DNA of 64,000 bases. It comes from Sipunculus nudus. Its lineage: Eukaryota > Annelida > Sipuncula > Golfingiida > Sipunculidae. The position numbers and the translations under genes were made by a program. Positions within the stretch are counted from its first letter, which is position 1. Each line of letters begins with the position of its first letter. The notes beneath the pieces are model-generated. The model saw only the letters and a list, made by a program, of their open reading frames with translations, did not search any database and had not been told where the DNA came from. Below are positions 50,007 to 62,700 of this stretch, piece by piece. The stretch spans positions 31,794,901-31,858,900 of the forward strand of contig CM049317.1 of assembly GCA_026874595.1 (NCBI GenBank), in the 5' to 3' direction.

Positions 50007-51455
50007 TTACAGTACAAAAAGCAGAAGGACTGGTCTATGTTGAGCATTCGGCCATTTTGAATAATTCAGGTTAAAATATAATGTTGTATATAACATATGA
50101 ATGATATATGTCCAGTTTAAATATGCCCAAATTAAAATGTAAAATTTTGAGACATTCAAGATAAAAAATTCGTTGTAAAATGTTCTATATTTTGAAGATG
50201 GAGGTAGGGAACTGTCAGTTTTGAGGAACTGCCTGTACTTAAGCTTGTCATCACACTTTGTCACAGAAAATTGTGCACGTTACAGATGTATGGGTACTAA
50301 CCCTAACCTTTGAAAGACAGGAAGTTATCACACTTTATCAATGTAAGGCAAGAATAAAATGGAAGAAACCGACGGTTCCCCACCTATATGATTTTGAAAG
50401 CACGCAAACGTCTAAAAAACAGTCTTTTAGGAACTTTTAATAAAACGAATAGCAGCCGATTCGGGGAAGGTTTATTATGCAAATTATCTAATCAAATATG
50501 TGCAGTTTAGGTTGAATAAATCTTGTATAGATCCCCTGGAAATCTTATAAAGGGATCAACTGGTAAGTAATTTAAAAGTAAATTAATAAATTTTGGACAT
50601 TTTGAGACATTTGCAGTTAACAGTATTGTCCATTCATAAGTCTGAATAAGTCTGAATTTCATTAATTAGTAAATTAATTAAGAAGGTTATGAATACGGTA
50701 ATGCAAATCACAGACATTACGAGTCTCCTTAGGAGCATAGTCTCATACTGAATTCGATCTCTTGATGTTTATTTTATAAAAGTGTCGAACCATGATTTCC
50801 GGTCAGTTTATCCTCATTTTTGTCATTAGGTAAATATTGGGTAAAAGGCTAACTGTGCTAGGTGTATTTTTATGTTTTAAAAGTATTTTATGTTTTTAGA
50901 GGATTTTATTGTTAAATGCAAACACATTGCAGATGAGAGATATTTCATTTTTTGTGAAATTTAAAAGTTTGCTTCATGTTTTTTAATCTTCAGGTGAAGA
51001 ATAATGTATTTATTCTAAGGTTCCAAACACGTATACATCACTCTTTTAAAACAACTTAAAATAAAACCGGACCAAGGTAGATTGACGATACTAACACTTT
51101 CAAGTATACATTAAATATGTTGGTCATTCACACATTGCATATCTTGTCGTAATATAGTTGTCGTTACATATTGGCATTACACAATAATCGTTGTCATGGC
51201 AAGTTCACGGGTTATTTTTGTCTCGCACAATATGTTTATTTTTTTCTTATGAATCCTGAGCCCCTGATCAACAAATAAACTGATGATAAGCTGCATTTTA
51301 GCCGTTAATCTTTGCTTATTCTCACAAACGGTAATAAATATTATTCAAAATTTTGAAAAAAATACAGCATGAACGTTTTATATACATCTGATGAAAATCA
51401 ACTTTAGTCATATGACTAGACATTTTCAGAGGTAAGCGTGCATTATATTTCGCAG
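50002..51455. other. Non-coding, no recognised gene
   Basis: AT-rich. A possible donor AGAG/GTAAGC lies near 51431 and a TTTCGCAG acceptor ends at 51455, directly before the Cys-rich frame. Confidence 0.3.
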
Positions 51456-51954
51456 GTATATATCTTGTTCAGATTGTGTAAATGGTGAGCCCTGTGAATT
51501 GTATGTATCTAATAGTCTAAGGCTTGTAAAAAAAGATCAAAGTCATGGATTGTCTGAATTCATTTGTAAAATAGAAAGTTCTTGTTACAATAAAAACGGC
51601 CCTGGTGTGCTATGCACGGTGTATGATTACACAAGACCTACTAGCCTGAACCCGAAAATTGGCCTTAGGTGTTTCAGAAGAAAGGATAAACCTATTTAAA
51701 AATATGAATGGAAAGAAGATAAGATTAGTAGTGTTCCTGCGTTCTGTTCATGTTGTTTGAATATGAATTGTTTGCGGTCTGACCCTGTCATAACCTGTAA
51801 TATGATTAATATTTCTGTAAAATTAATGCTGATATCTGCAGCCTATCCTATAAATATATTTGATCATGACCATAATACTATATGTGCATGCGGGGGAAGC
51901 CGTCAAAGTTTGCAACAGGCGATCGTTAAGGATATGTGCTGTGACCAGTTGTAA
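51456..51954 (+). CDS. Candidate Cys-rich coding region with one internal stop
   Basis: A TATATTTCGCAG acceptor ends at 51455. One frame then runs 166 codons to TAA/TGA-free 51954, interrupted by a single TAA at 51697-51699. Before the stop it reads YISCSDCVNGEPCELYVSN and later GVLCTVYDYTRP and LRCFRRKDKPI. After the stop the same frame continues VPAFCSCCLNMNCLRSDP and ends QAIVKDMCCDQL. There are about 15 cysteines in all, which is unusual for chance AT-rich sequence. Either 51456-51699 is a terminal exon, or a single stop has killed a longer one. I do not recognise the family. Confidence 0.35.
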
Positions 51955-52145
51955 TGAGCCGATAAGCGAACATTAAATCTCAATTATTAAAATTTACACA
52001 TTATCATTCAAAAGTAGGGAATATATTATTTGGTCTAAGAAATTTTAGGCTACCATAGGGGCGCCGCATACAGCTGAAATTTTCACGCAGTCACGATCAA
52101 CATATTTGTAAAATTTATAAGAAAAAATGAAACCATTCATTACAA

Positions 52146-52146
<1 letters not shown>

Positions 52147-52199
<53 letters not shown>
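52147..52199. repeat. (TA)n microsatellite with one TATG interruption
   Basis: About 26 TA units with one G. Confidence 0.97.
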
Positions 52200-52202
<3 letters not shown>

Positions 52203-53400
52203 AAACAGACCATGTTATTCATTAAATAGTATAATTGTTTTCATCAGCTAAACTGAAAGATCTTTGCAATCGGAAACTTCTGACACAATGTCAGATAAAG
52301 ATGCTAATCTATGCTTCTCAATATCTTTTTAGGAGACTAGAGACATGCCAGACTATTTCCTGACACCAAATATTTAATCATTTATTTACAGAAAAGGCAC
52401 AGATACGTTGTTATTTTAAAAACTGAAATCCGGGAGGGAGGGACGAGAAGCTATATTGATCAGTTCAGTTTTACAGCCAAACGTCATTACTTTCTTGTTG
52501 GAAATGAGATCATCTGTTCACATTACTGTGGGTAAACTCTCATGACTAAACATGGACTCAGACCCTGTAATCTTTTGTTAGAAACTAGAAACAAGTTTGG
52601 TCCATTTAATCTATGGTAACTGGTTCCGAAATAATTGTTAAAAAACATTTTTGAATATATGATGATATGCATAATCTGCAAACGAAATACTTTGCTCATA
52701 TACTCTACGGTCCATTATTTTTAAAAGAGGAAACGTTTCGGATAATTGTGTCTTGAAACAATATGTATTTGAGTATATAGTGCCCATGTTTCGTCATGCT
52801 GGATACAGTGGTAAATAATTGAAAGTGACCTACCTTCACTAATATCGGTATTCTAAAAATGACTTTATTTCTGTTAAAAATAGGTAGCCCAAATACCTCG
52901 CACCTTATTCCTGTTCTTAATGTTTATCACAGAAGACTAGGTGTGCATCTAATTTGTTAGTAAATATATATTTCACAAAATATTTTGTCTCAACATTTGT
53001 TTAATATTTTTTATATAATTATACATGGAAATATGATGTGTTAACATAAACACATGCCTTTGGCACACACCTGGCTTTGATCGGTTTATTTTTTTTTATG
53101 GCAGCAAAGGAATTTGGAATCAAAATAAGGACACAGGGCACATTTATTTCTGAATATTTTAAATTCAACTAGTTTCACCCAGAGATCATGGGTTTTAGCT
53201 TTGTTACCGATTCCGGTCAGGAGGTCAAGTTTTTACACTGAAACGCAGCTCATGATTTGTTTGAGAGCCAAAATTACCGATGAAATAATAAAGGGGAACA
53301 ATTGAATAAAAATTGCGAAGTATCATTTAAGCTTTAATCATGAAATGTCTTAAAGAAATCGTTCAGCTGACAAACACATAATCACACAGACCAGATGTTC
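52200..53400. other. Non-coding; downstream of the TSR gene
   Basis: No coding frame or repeat recognised. The 3' UTR of the TSR gene may extend to about 53400. Confidence 0.35.
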
Positions 53401-53411
53401 TATAACCAAAG

Positions 53412-53417
53412 ATTTAT
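53412..53417 (-). terminator. Candidate polyadenylation signal of the TSR gene
   Basis: The minus strand reads AATAAA here, 155 bases after the TGA at 53574-53572. A nearer AATAAA lies at 53533-53528. Either could define the 3' end. Confidence 0.45.
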
Positions 53418-53571
53418 TGCTTAGATTAATGGAAATTATACAACAGGCTTAATTAAAGTAACATTTAGTTATGAAAGGAAAATGGAAAACAAAATTATCT
53501 GTATATATTCACAAAAGCATCGATACATTTATTTTAAAAAGTTATTCAAGGACCAGCACATGTAAACAAAT

Positions 53572-53785
53572 TCACTTTTCTAGCATTTCGTACATGTGGT
53601 GTTCGTTATCGTACACGTCACGGGGTTTCGCATAATATTCATCGTCGTTTGCTGATATATTTCCAAAATGCACTTCCTTCCGTTGTTCATGCGTATGCCT
53701 GTTCTTTTCAAAGACGCCGTCATTTTCTCCAGTCAGTGCCTTCACAGTCAATGGTTGCAGGTATACAGGTGGTTTGAACTGGCGT
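53572..53785 (-). CDS. TSR gene, terminal exon: cytoplasmic tail
   Basis: The acceptor CATTGTAG precedes 53785 and TGA is at 53574-53572. It encodes about 70 residues beginning RRQFKPPVYLQPLTVKAL and ending NEHHMYEMLEK. The tail is hydrophilic and has five tyrosines. MYEML fits the YxxPhi clathrin-adaptor sorting motif, and DEYYAKP and RDVYDNE are possible phosphotyrosine sites. No known globular domain is present. Confidence 0.88.
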
Positions 53786-56700
53786 CTACAATGAAGGGGC
53801 TAGTATAATTAACAATGAATAGATCAGTAATAATAAGACAGTCATGCTGGTTTAATTATTATTAGGCGTACGCATAAATGACGCCTGAACAAAGTTAATT
53901 AGAAGAGGCATGCTACTAAGTTTCATTAAATATTGCACTTCATATTGCTTATTTGTATTGTAATATGTACTGTTTGGAACATATGCTTTACATATTCTGT
54001 TTATTACCTGAGCTTGGCGTAACAGCATACCCAGGTGATAATAAGTACACTCAACAAGAAAACAAGGACAGCATACAAGAATGTTATGGTGGTTTCTTTC
54101 ATCCGTTGTTCACCTGATATATTGAGAAAAATATATGCAGTTGCAACATTGTATGTGTATTCTAACAAATGTTTCATGGATAATAAAATTTACATTTCAT
54201 TCAATTTGTTGCAACTTATTATAAGAGATAATATGAAAAAATAGGAAAAACTTACAAAAAAGAAATAAAGTCTATTTTATAGCTGAAATTGTAGAAGATT
54301 AATGGAGATAATTCTTATTCAAATTAGTATGGTAGTATTGAAAATAAATGGTAACGTCACAGCATATGCTATTTAGTGTGGTTAATATTTATATGAATTC
54401 TTACTACATTGAGAGCCTTCCATGTGGAGAGTTGATGTCTCTGTAGCGGTTATCAATTCTGTAAAATAAAATCTATTGTTTAATCACTGACCTTTACAAA
54501 GAAACCAAATAATTTCACCTGAACAAATGTGAAATTATTTCAATGTTAAAGTAGAACAGGAGGCTATTTAAGTATTATTTTTTCCGTATATTTTACATTT
54601 GTACAATTATTAATTTTAAAGATACCAAACATAATGTACTTAAAAATACTCACCGGTCTCTTCAGAGCTCTGGTAATTGACTACAGATAATGTAGGTAAA
54701 CGTTTCTCCCCGGATTCTTTAAAGATACATACGTTGACTTTAATGTAGAAATTCAACATTTCTTTCATTTAATTTTGGTTAATTATATTTTCATTCGAAA
54801 TTATTATAATCTGCCGAGACAGTTAAACTCTATCAAAATTAATAAATCTAAGGAACAAAAATAAATTTCACTGTCTTTGCTGTAAAAATGTAAAGACACT
54901 AATTTTGGAAGCGTCCCACAATTTTAATTATCAGATTAACTCAGCCTATATCAAAATTAAACGGCATTTATTAACTGCTTTGCAAAAGTAGCTATTTTTC
55001 AAACCTTGACAAGTTTCGAGGTCACATTCTTTTCTGTCAACAGAATTTCCGTAACATTCCACCTTGTTCCCTGAACCACGTCTACAGCTTCGGTTCCTCT
55101 CCTTGCCACACGTGGATTTACATCTCCCCCAACCAGACCAAGCTTCCCAATCAGCTGGATCTTCAAAAGGAAGCTAACAATGAGTGTTACGTATTGATAT
55201 ACATGATTTTTGTTTATATATATACATGATTTATATTTGGTGATGATACAGTGGTATAATTCATATAATATTACTGAGAAATCGGATAGCAGGCAATTTA
55301 ATGTATGCATAATTAAATTTGTTATTTACTTCTCAAGTCAAAATTCAATGGCATAAGCATCCTCTTTATTACCTTAAAAACAATAAATACCTGGGCAAGG
55401 TGATATACCGCACCTCCCGCTTTCTGAGGCTACGCCTGTACAATCAGTTCGTCCATTTGAGCCAGGCTTACAGGAACGATTTCTTTCACGGATTCCGCCC
55501 CCACAGGTGACGCTACACGGTCCGAAGCATGACCATTCACCCCACGTGGCGATAACTGAAGGTTTCGGTAGGGAGAAAAAAGACGAATAACTGCTGAAAT
55601 ATTTATTGTTCGAAGAGTTTTTACACGCGATTAGTTCTCACACAGGATTGTTAAATCAACTTGGAAAATTAGCAGTATGACTTACTGAACATTTTCTGTA
55701 TAACACAATATATAAGAGTAATTTTTTAAAGAACAATTTAAAATAACAGGTGTCTTTTTTCTTTTCTTTGTATCCATATAAGGAAATACTCAAATAATAA
55801 TTACCTTTACATGCCTTTTGGTTACATACTTCGGTGTCAACATCTTCGCCGAGGCAGTCTCGTTTCCCGGAAGTGCCAGCAGTACAAGAGCGGTTTCTCA
55901 CTTGATAGCCTCCTCCACAGGTGACAGTGCAAGCATCCCAGATGGTCCATTCTGTCCATGTGGCTTAGGACATATAAACAGTAAACATGGACTCTTATTT
56001 CCTATTCTTTTTTTTCTTTGGAGAATTTTGTCTTGTAAATGTGGAATGTTAGGTGATCATGTAAAAGCCTGATTATGTAAGAATTATTATTCAGAGATTG
56101 TGAATATGTTAATTTGGTAGAAATTAATAAGTTCGAAGTAACATTATCTGTATTTTATAGCTTCAAGTAATATATCTTTATTTTACCTTGACATATTTAA
56201 TTTTCAAATATTTTTTTTAAATATGTGCCTCTCTATGGCCATGATATATCGGTTACTGTTACGAAAGGTAAATACCTGGACAATGTGATGTGCTGCACCT
56301 CCCGGTTTCGGTAGCTTTGCCTAAACAATCAGTCCGACCATCTGATCCAGGCTTACAGGAACGATTTCTTTCACGGATTCCGCCCCCACAGGTAACGCTA
56401 CACGGTCCGAAGCATGACCATTCGGCCCATGTGGCGGGAACTAACATTTCGTTAAGTAATAAAAAAGACTAGAGATTTCTGAAATATTTAGCGTTTCTAA
56501 TGTTTTAACAGACGATTAGTTCTCACACAGGATTGTTAAAATCACCTTGGAAAATTAGCAGTATGACTTACTGAACATTTTTTGTATGACACAAAGTATA
56601 AGAGAAAATTTTTAATAAACAATTTGAAATAACGGATGTCTGTTTTCTTTTCTTTGAATCCATATAAGGAAATACTCAAATAATAATTACCTTTACATGC

Positions 56701-59700
56701 CTTTTGGTTACATACTTCGGTGTCAACATCTTCGCCGGGGCAGTCTCGTTTCCCGGAAGTGCCAGCAGTACAAGAGCGGTTTCTCACTTGATAGCCCCCT
56801 CCACAGGTGACAGTACAAACACCCCAGATGGTCCATTCTGTCCATGTGGCTTAGAACATATAAACAGTAAAAATGTACTCTTATTTCCTATTTTTTTCTT
56901 TCGAAGAAGCTTTGTCTTGTAAATGTGGAATGTAAGGTGATCATGTAAAAGCCTGATCATGTAAGAATTATTATTCAGACATTGCGAATATGTTGATTTG
57001 GTAGCAATTAATAAGTTCTAAGTTACATTATCCGTATTTTATAGCTTCAAATAATATCTTTATTTTGCCTTGACATTTAATTTTCAAATATTTTTTTAAA
57101 ATATGTGCCTCTCTGTGGCTATGATTTATCGGTTACTGTTACGAACGGTAAATACCTGGACACAGTGATGTGCTGCACCTCCCGATGTCTGTGGCTTTGC
57201 CTAAACAATCAGTCCGACCATCTGAGCCAGGCTTACAGGAACGACTTCTTTCACGGATTCCGCCACCACAGGTGACGCTACACGGTCCGAAGCATGACCA
57301 TTCGGCCCATGTGGCAGGAACTAACATTTTCGTTAAGTAATAAAAAAAAGACTAGAGATTGCTGAAATATTTAGCGTTTCTAAAGTTTTTACAGACGATA
57401 AGTACTAACACAGGTTTGTTAAAATCACTTTGGAAAATTAGCAATATGACTTACTGAACATTTTTGTATGACACAATGTATAAGAGAAAATTTCTAAATA
57501 ACAATTTAAAATAACGGATGTCTGCTTTCTTTCCTTTGTATCCATATAAGGAAATACTCAAATAATAATTACCTTGACATGCCTTTTGGTTACATACTTC
57601 GGTGTCAACATCTTCGCCGAGGCAGTCTCGTTTCCCGGAAGTGCCAGCAGTACAAGAGCGGTTTCTCACTTGATAGCCTCCTCCACAGGTGACAGTGCAA
57701 GCACCCCAGATGGTCCATTCTGTCCATGTGGCTTAGAACATATCAACAGTAAAAATGTACTCTTATTTCCTATTTTTGTTTTCTTTCGAAGAAGCTTTGT
57801 CTTGTAAATGTGGAATGTAAGGTGATCATGTAAAAGCCTGATCATGTAAGAATTATTATTCAGACATTGCGAATATGTTAATTTGGTAGCAATTAATAAG
57901 TTCGAAGTTACATTATCCGTATTTTATAGCTTCAAATAATATCTTTATTTTGCCTTGACATATTTAATTTTCAAATATTTTTTTTAATATGTGCCTCTCT
58001 AACGCCATGATATATCGGTTACTGTTACGAAAGGTAAATACCTGGACAAGGTGATGTGCTGCACCTCCCGGTTTCTCTGGCCTTGCCTAAACAATCAGTC
58101 CGACCATCTGAGCCAGGCTTACAGTAACGATTTCTTTCACGGATTCCGCCTCCACAAGTGACGCTACACGGTCCGAAGCATGACCATTCACCCCACGTGG
58201 CGGGAACTGAAGGTTTCGGTAGGGAGATAAACGACGAAAAACTGCTGAAATATTTATTGCTTGAAAAGTTTTTACACGCGATTAGTTCTCACACAGGATT
58301 GCTAAAATCACCTTGGAAAATTAGCAGTATGACTTACTGAACATTTTCTGTATAACACAATATATAAGAGTAATTTTTTAAAGAACAATTTAAAATAACA
58401 GGTGTCTTTTTTCTTTTCTTTGTATCCATATAAGGAAATACTCAAATAATAATTACCTTTACATGCCTTTTGGTTACATACTTCTGTGTCAACGTCTTCG
58501 CCAGGGCAGTCTCGTTTCCCGGAAGTGCCAGCAGTACAAGAGCGGTTTCTCACTTGATAGCCTCCTCCACAGGTGACAGTGCAAGCACCCCAGATGGTCC
58601 ATTCTGTCCATGTGGCTTAGAACATATGAACAGTAAAAATTGCATTTTTTCTTATTTTTTTAAAAGAAGTTTTGTCTTGTAAATATGGAATGTTAGGTGA
58701 TCATGTAAAAGCCTGATTATGTAAGAATAATTATTCAGACATTGCGAATTCGTTGATTTGGTAGCAATTAATAAGTTCGAAGTTACATTATTTGTATTTT
58801 ATAGCTTCAAATAATATCTTTATTTTACCTTGACATATTTAATTTTCAAATATTTGTTTTAAAATGTGTGCCTCTCTGTTGCTATGATTTATCGGTTACT
58901 GTTACGAACGGTAAATACCTGGACAATGTGATGTGCCGCACCTCCCGGTTTCTGTGGCTTTGCCTAAACAATCAGTCCGACCATCTGAGCCAGGCTTACA
59001 GTAACGATTTCTTTCACGGATTCCGCCTCCACAGGTGACGCTACACGGTCCGAAGCATGACCATTCGGCCCATGTGGAGGGAACTAACATTTTCGGTAAG
59101 TTATAAAAAAGACTAGAGATTTCTGAAATGTTAAGCGTTTCTAAAGTTTGTACAGACGATAAGTACTCACACAGCATTGTTAAATTCAGCTTGCCAAATT
59201 AGCAGTATGACTTACTGAACATTTTTTGCATGACACAATGTATAAGAGAAAATTTCTAAAAAAACATTTTAGAAAACGGATATCTGCTTTCTTACCTTTG
59301 TATTCATATAAGGAAATACTAAAATAATAATTACCTTTACATGCCTTTTGGTTACATACTTTGGTGTCAACATCTTCGCCGGTGCAATCTCCCCCGGAAG
59401 TGCCAGTAGTACAAGAGCGGTTTCTCACCTGATAGCCTCCTCCACAGGTGACAGTGCAAGCTCTCCAGGAAGTCCATTCTGTCCATGTAGCTTAGAACAA
59501 ATAAACAGTAAAAATGGACTCTTTTTTCCTATTTTTTTTTCTTTTAAAGGAATTTGTCTTGTAAATATGGAATGTTAGGTGATCATGTAAAAGCCTGATT
59601 ATGTAAGAATTATTATTCAGACATTGCGGATAGATTGATCTGGTACCAAATAATAAGTCACCAGTTACATTATCTGTACTTTATAGATTTAAATAATATC

Positions 59701-62700
59701 TTCATTTTGCCTTGACATATTTAATTTTCAAATATTTTTTTTAATATGTGCCTCTCTAACGCCATGATATATCGGTTACTGTTACGAAAGGTAAATACCT
59801 GGACAAGGTGATGTGCTGCATCTCCCGGTTTCTGTGGCCTTGCCTAAACAATCAGTCCGACCATCTGAGCCAGGCTTACAGTAACGATTTCTTTCACGGG
59901 TTCCGCCTCCACAAGTGACGCTACACGGTCCGAAGCATGACCATTCACCCCACGTGGCGGGAACTGAAGGTTTCGGTAGGGAGATAAAAGACGAAAAACT
60001 GCTGAAATATTTATTGCTTGAAAAGTTTTTACACGCGATTAGTTCTCACACAGGATTGCTAAAATCACCTTGGAAAATTAGCAGTATGACTTACTGAACA
60101 TTTTCTGTATAACACAATATATAAGAGTAATTTTTTAAATAACAATTTAAAATAACAGGTGTCTTTTTTTCTTTTCTTTGTATCCATATAAGGAAATACT
60201 CAAATAATAATTACCTTTACATGCCTTTTGGTTACATACTTCTGTGTCAACGTCTTCGCCGGGGCAGTCTCGTTTCCCGGAAGTGCCAGCAGTACAAGAG
60301 CGGTTTCTCACTTGATAGCCTCCTCCACAGGTGACAGTGCAAGCACCCCAGATGGTCCATTCTGTCCATGTGGCTTAGAACATATGAACAGTAAAAATTG
60401 CATTTTTTCTTATTTTTTTAAAAGAAGTTTTGTCTTGTAAATATGGAATGTTAGGTGATCATGTAAAAGCCTGATTATGTAAGAATAATTATTCAGACAT
60501 TGCGAATTCGTTGATTTGGTAGCAATTAATAAGTTCGAAGTTACATTATTTGTATTTTATAGCTTCAAATAATATCTTTATTTTACCTTGACATATTTAA
60601 TTTTCAAATATTTGTTTTAAAATGTGTGCCTCTCTGTTGCTATGATTTATCGGTTACTGTTACGAACGGTAAATACCTGGACAATGTGATGTGCCGCACC
60701 TCCCGGTTTCTGTGGCTTTGCCTAAACAATCAGTCCGACCATCTGAGCCAGGCTTACAGTAACGATTTCTTTCACGGATTCCGCCTCCACAGGTGACGCT
60801 ACACGGTCCGAAGCATGACCATTCGGCCCATGTGGCGGGAACTAATATTTCGGTAAGTAATAAAAAAGCCTAGAGATTGCTGAAATATTGAGCGTTTCTT
60901 AAATTTTTTCAGATGATAAGTTCTCACACAGGATTGTTAAAATCACCTTGGGAAATTAGCAATATGACTTACTGAACATTTTTTGTATGAAACAATGTAT
61001 AAGAGAAAATTTCTTAATAACAATTTAAAATAACGGATGTCTGCTTTCTTTTCTTTGTATCCATATAAGGAAATACTCAAATAAAAACTACCTTTACAAG
61101 CCTTTAGGTTACATATTTCTGTGTCAACATCTCTGCCAAGGCAGTCTCGTTTTCCGGAAGTGCCAGCAGTACAATAGCGATTTCTCACTTGGTATCCTCC
61201 TCCACAGGTAACAGTGCAAGCTCCAAAGATGGTCCATTTTGTCCACACAGCTTAGGACATATCAACATACTAAATAGACACTTAAATTCCTCATATTTTT
61301 GTAAAGAAAATTTTTGTAAAGGCAAAATGAAACGGCGTGATTTTGTAAGAATTGTTATTCAGACATTGCGAAAAGGTTAATGTGGCATTAAAAAAATAAC
61401 TTATTAGTTACATCATTTGCATTGTATCGCTTCAGACCAGATCTCTTTGTTTTACCTTGACATATTTATTTTTTTTTTCAATTCATTGTTTAAAGTCATT
61501 TGTCACTCTGTGATAGTGAATTATCGGTTGCTGTTATGAAGAAAAAAATACCTGGACAATGTGATGTGCTGCATCTCTCACTATCTTTGGCTTCGCCTGA
61601 ACAATTCGTCCGACCACCTGAGCCAGACATACAGGAACGATTTCTTTCACGGAGGCCTCCCCCACAGGTGACGTTACACGGTCCCCAGCATAACCATTCA
61701 GCCCATGTGGCGGGAACTTAAGGTTAAGGTTGGTAGAACAAAGACCAGTGACTGCTGACATATTTAGGAGTTGAAAAGTGTTCACGCTCGATTGGTTATC
61801 AGATAAGATTGTAAAATTCACCTTTAAAAAATATTCGTATACCTGACTAAACATTTCCTGTATGGAAGATGTATTATAAAATATTTTAAAGTAGCATTTT
61901 GGAATAACTGATTTCTGCTTTATTTCCTATGTAACCATTTCATGAAATGCTTAAAGAATAATTACCTTTACATGCCTTTTGATTACATACTTCGGTGTCA
62001 ACATCTTCGCCGGGGCAGTCTCGTATCCCAGAAGTCCCAGCAGTACAAGAGCGGTTTCTCACTTTATATCCTCCTCCACAGGTAACAGTACAATCTCCCC
62101 AGATGGTCCATTCTGTCCATGTGGCTTAGGATAAATCAAAATAATAAATGCATTTTAATTTTTTTTCTCAAGAAATACCAAGAATTTTGATTGAATTTCG
62201 TATATATAATCCTTCTTGGAGAAACATCTGAGCTACAGGAAATACACGGCAAAGTCAAAGTTCAACGTTATTCTAATGCGTGCAGGTACATGAACAACAG
62301 CGCTTCCTTTTTGAGACTTGATGAAACGCTTAAATACAACCTAATTGGTCAATTAGAAAATGAAGCATAAGGAAGGAGTGATTTTGTAAGAATTATAGTT
62401 CAGACATTGAGAATTAAAGCACGGCAGTATTAAATAATTTATTCATTACGTTATCAGTATTGTATAACTTCAAATTTTATCTCATTTTTTTTTATTTGAA
62501 AATGTGAATTTTAAATTATTGTTTGAAACAACGTGTGTATAAAATAATATGAACGTTTGCGGCTGTGAATTATCGGTTACTGTTATGAAGGATAAATACC
62601 TGGACAATGTGATGTGCTGCACCTCTCACTTCCTGTGGCTTCGCCTGAACAATTAGTTCGACCACTTGATCCAAAAGTACAGGAACGATTTCTTTCACGG

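Larger units (their letters stand above)
57955..60845 (-). repeat. Higher-order 1.76-kb duplication within the ladder
   Basis: About 57955-59085 and 59713-60845 are near-identical across exons and introns, at a distance of about 1757 bp (two modules). The intron of 58616-58918 and that of 60374-60676 match almost base for base, including TTCGTTGATTTGGTAGCAAT. Differences are single bases such as TCTCTGG versus TCTGTGG in the A exon. Confidence 0.85.

Noticed and set aside
55818-60440. Plus-strand open frames across the TSR ladder (VTYFGVNIFA... type)
   Set aside because: These are antisense shadows of the type A and B TSR exons; splice sites and domain content lie on the minus strand.
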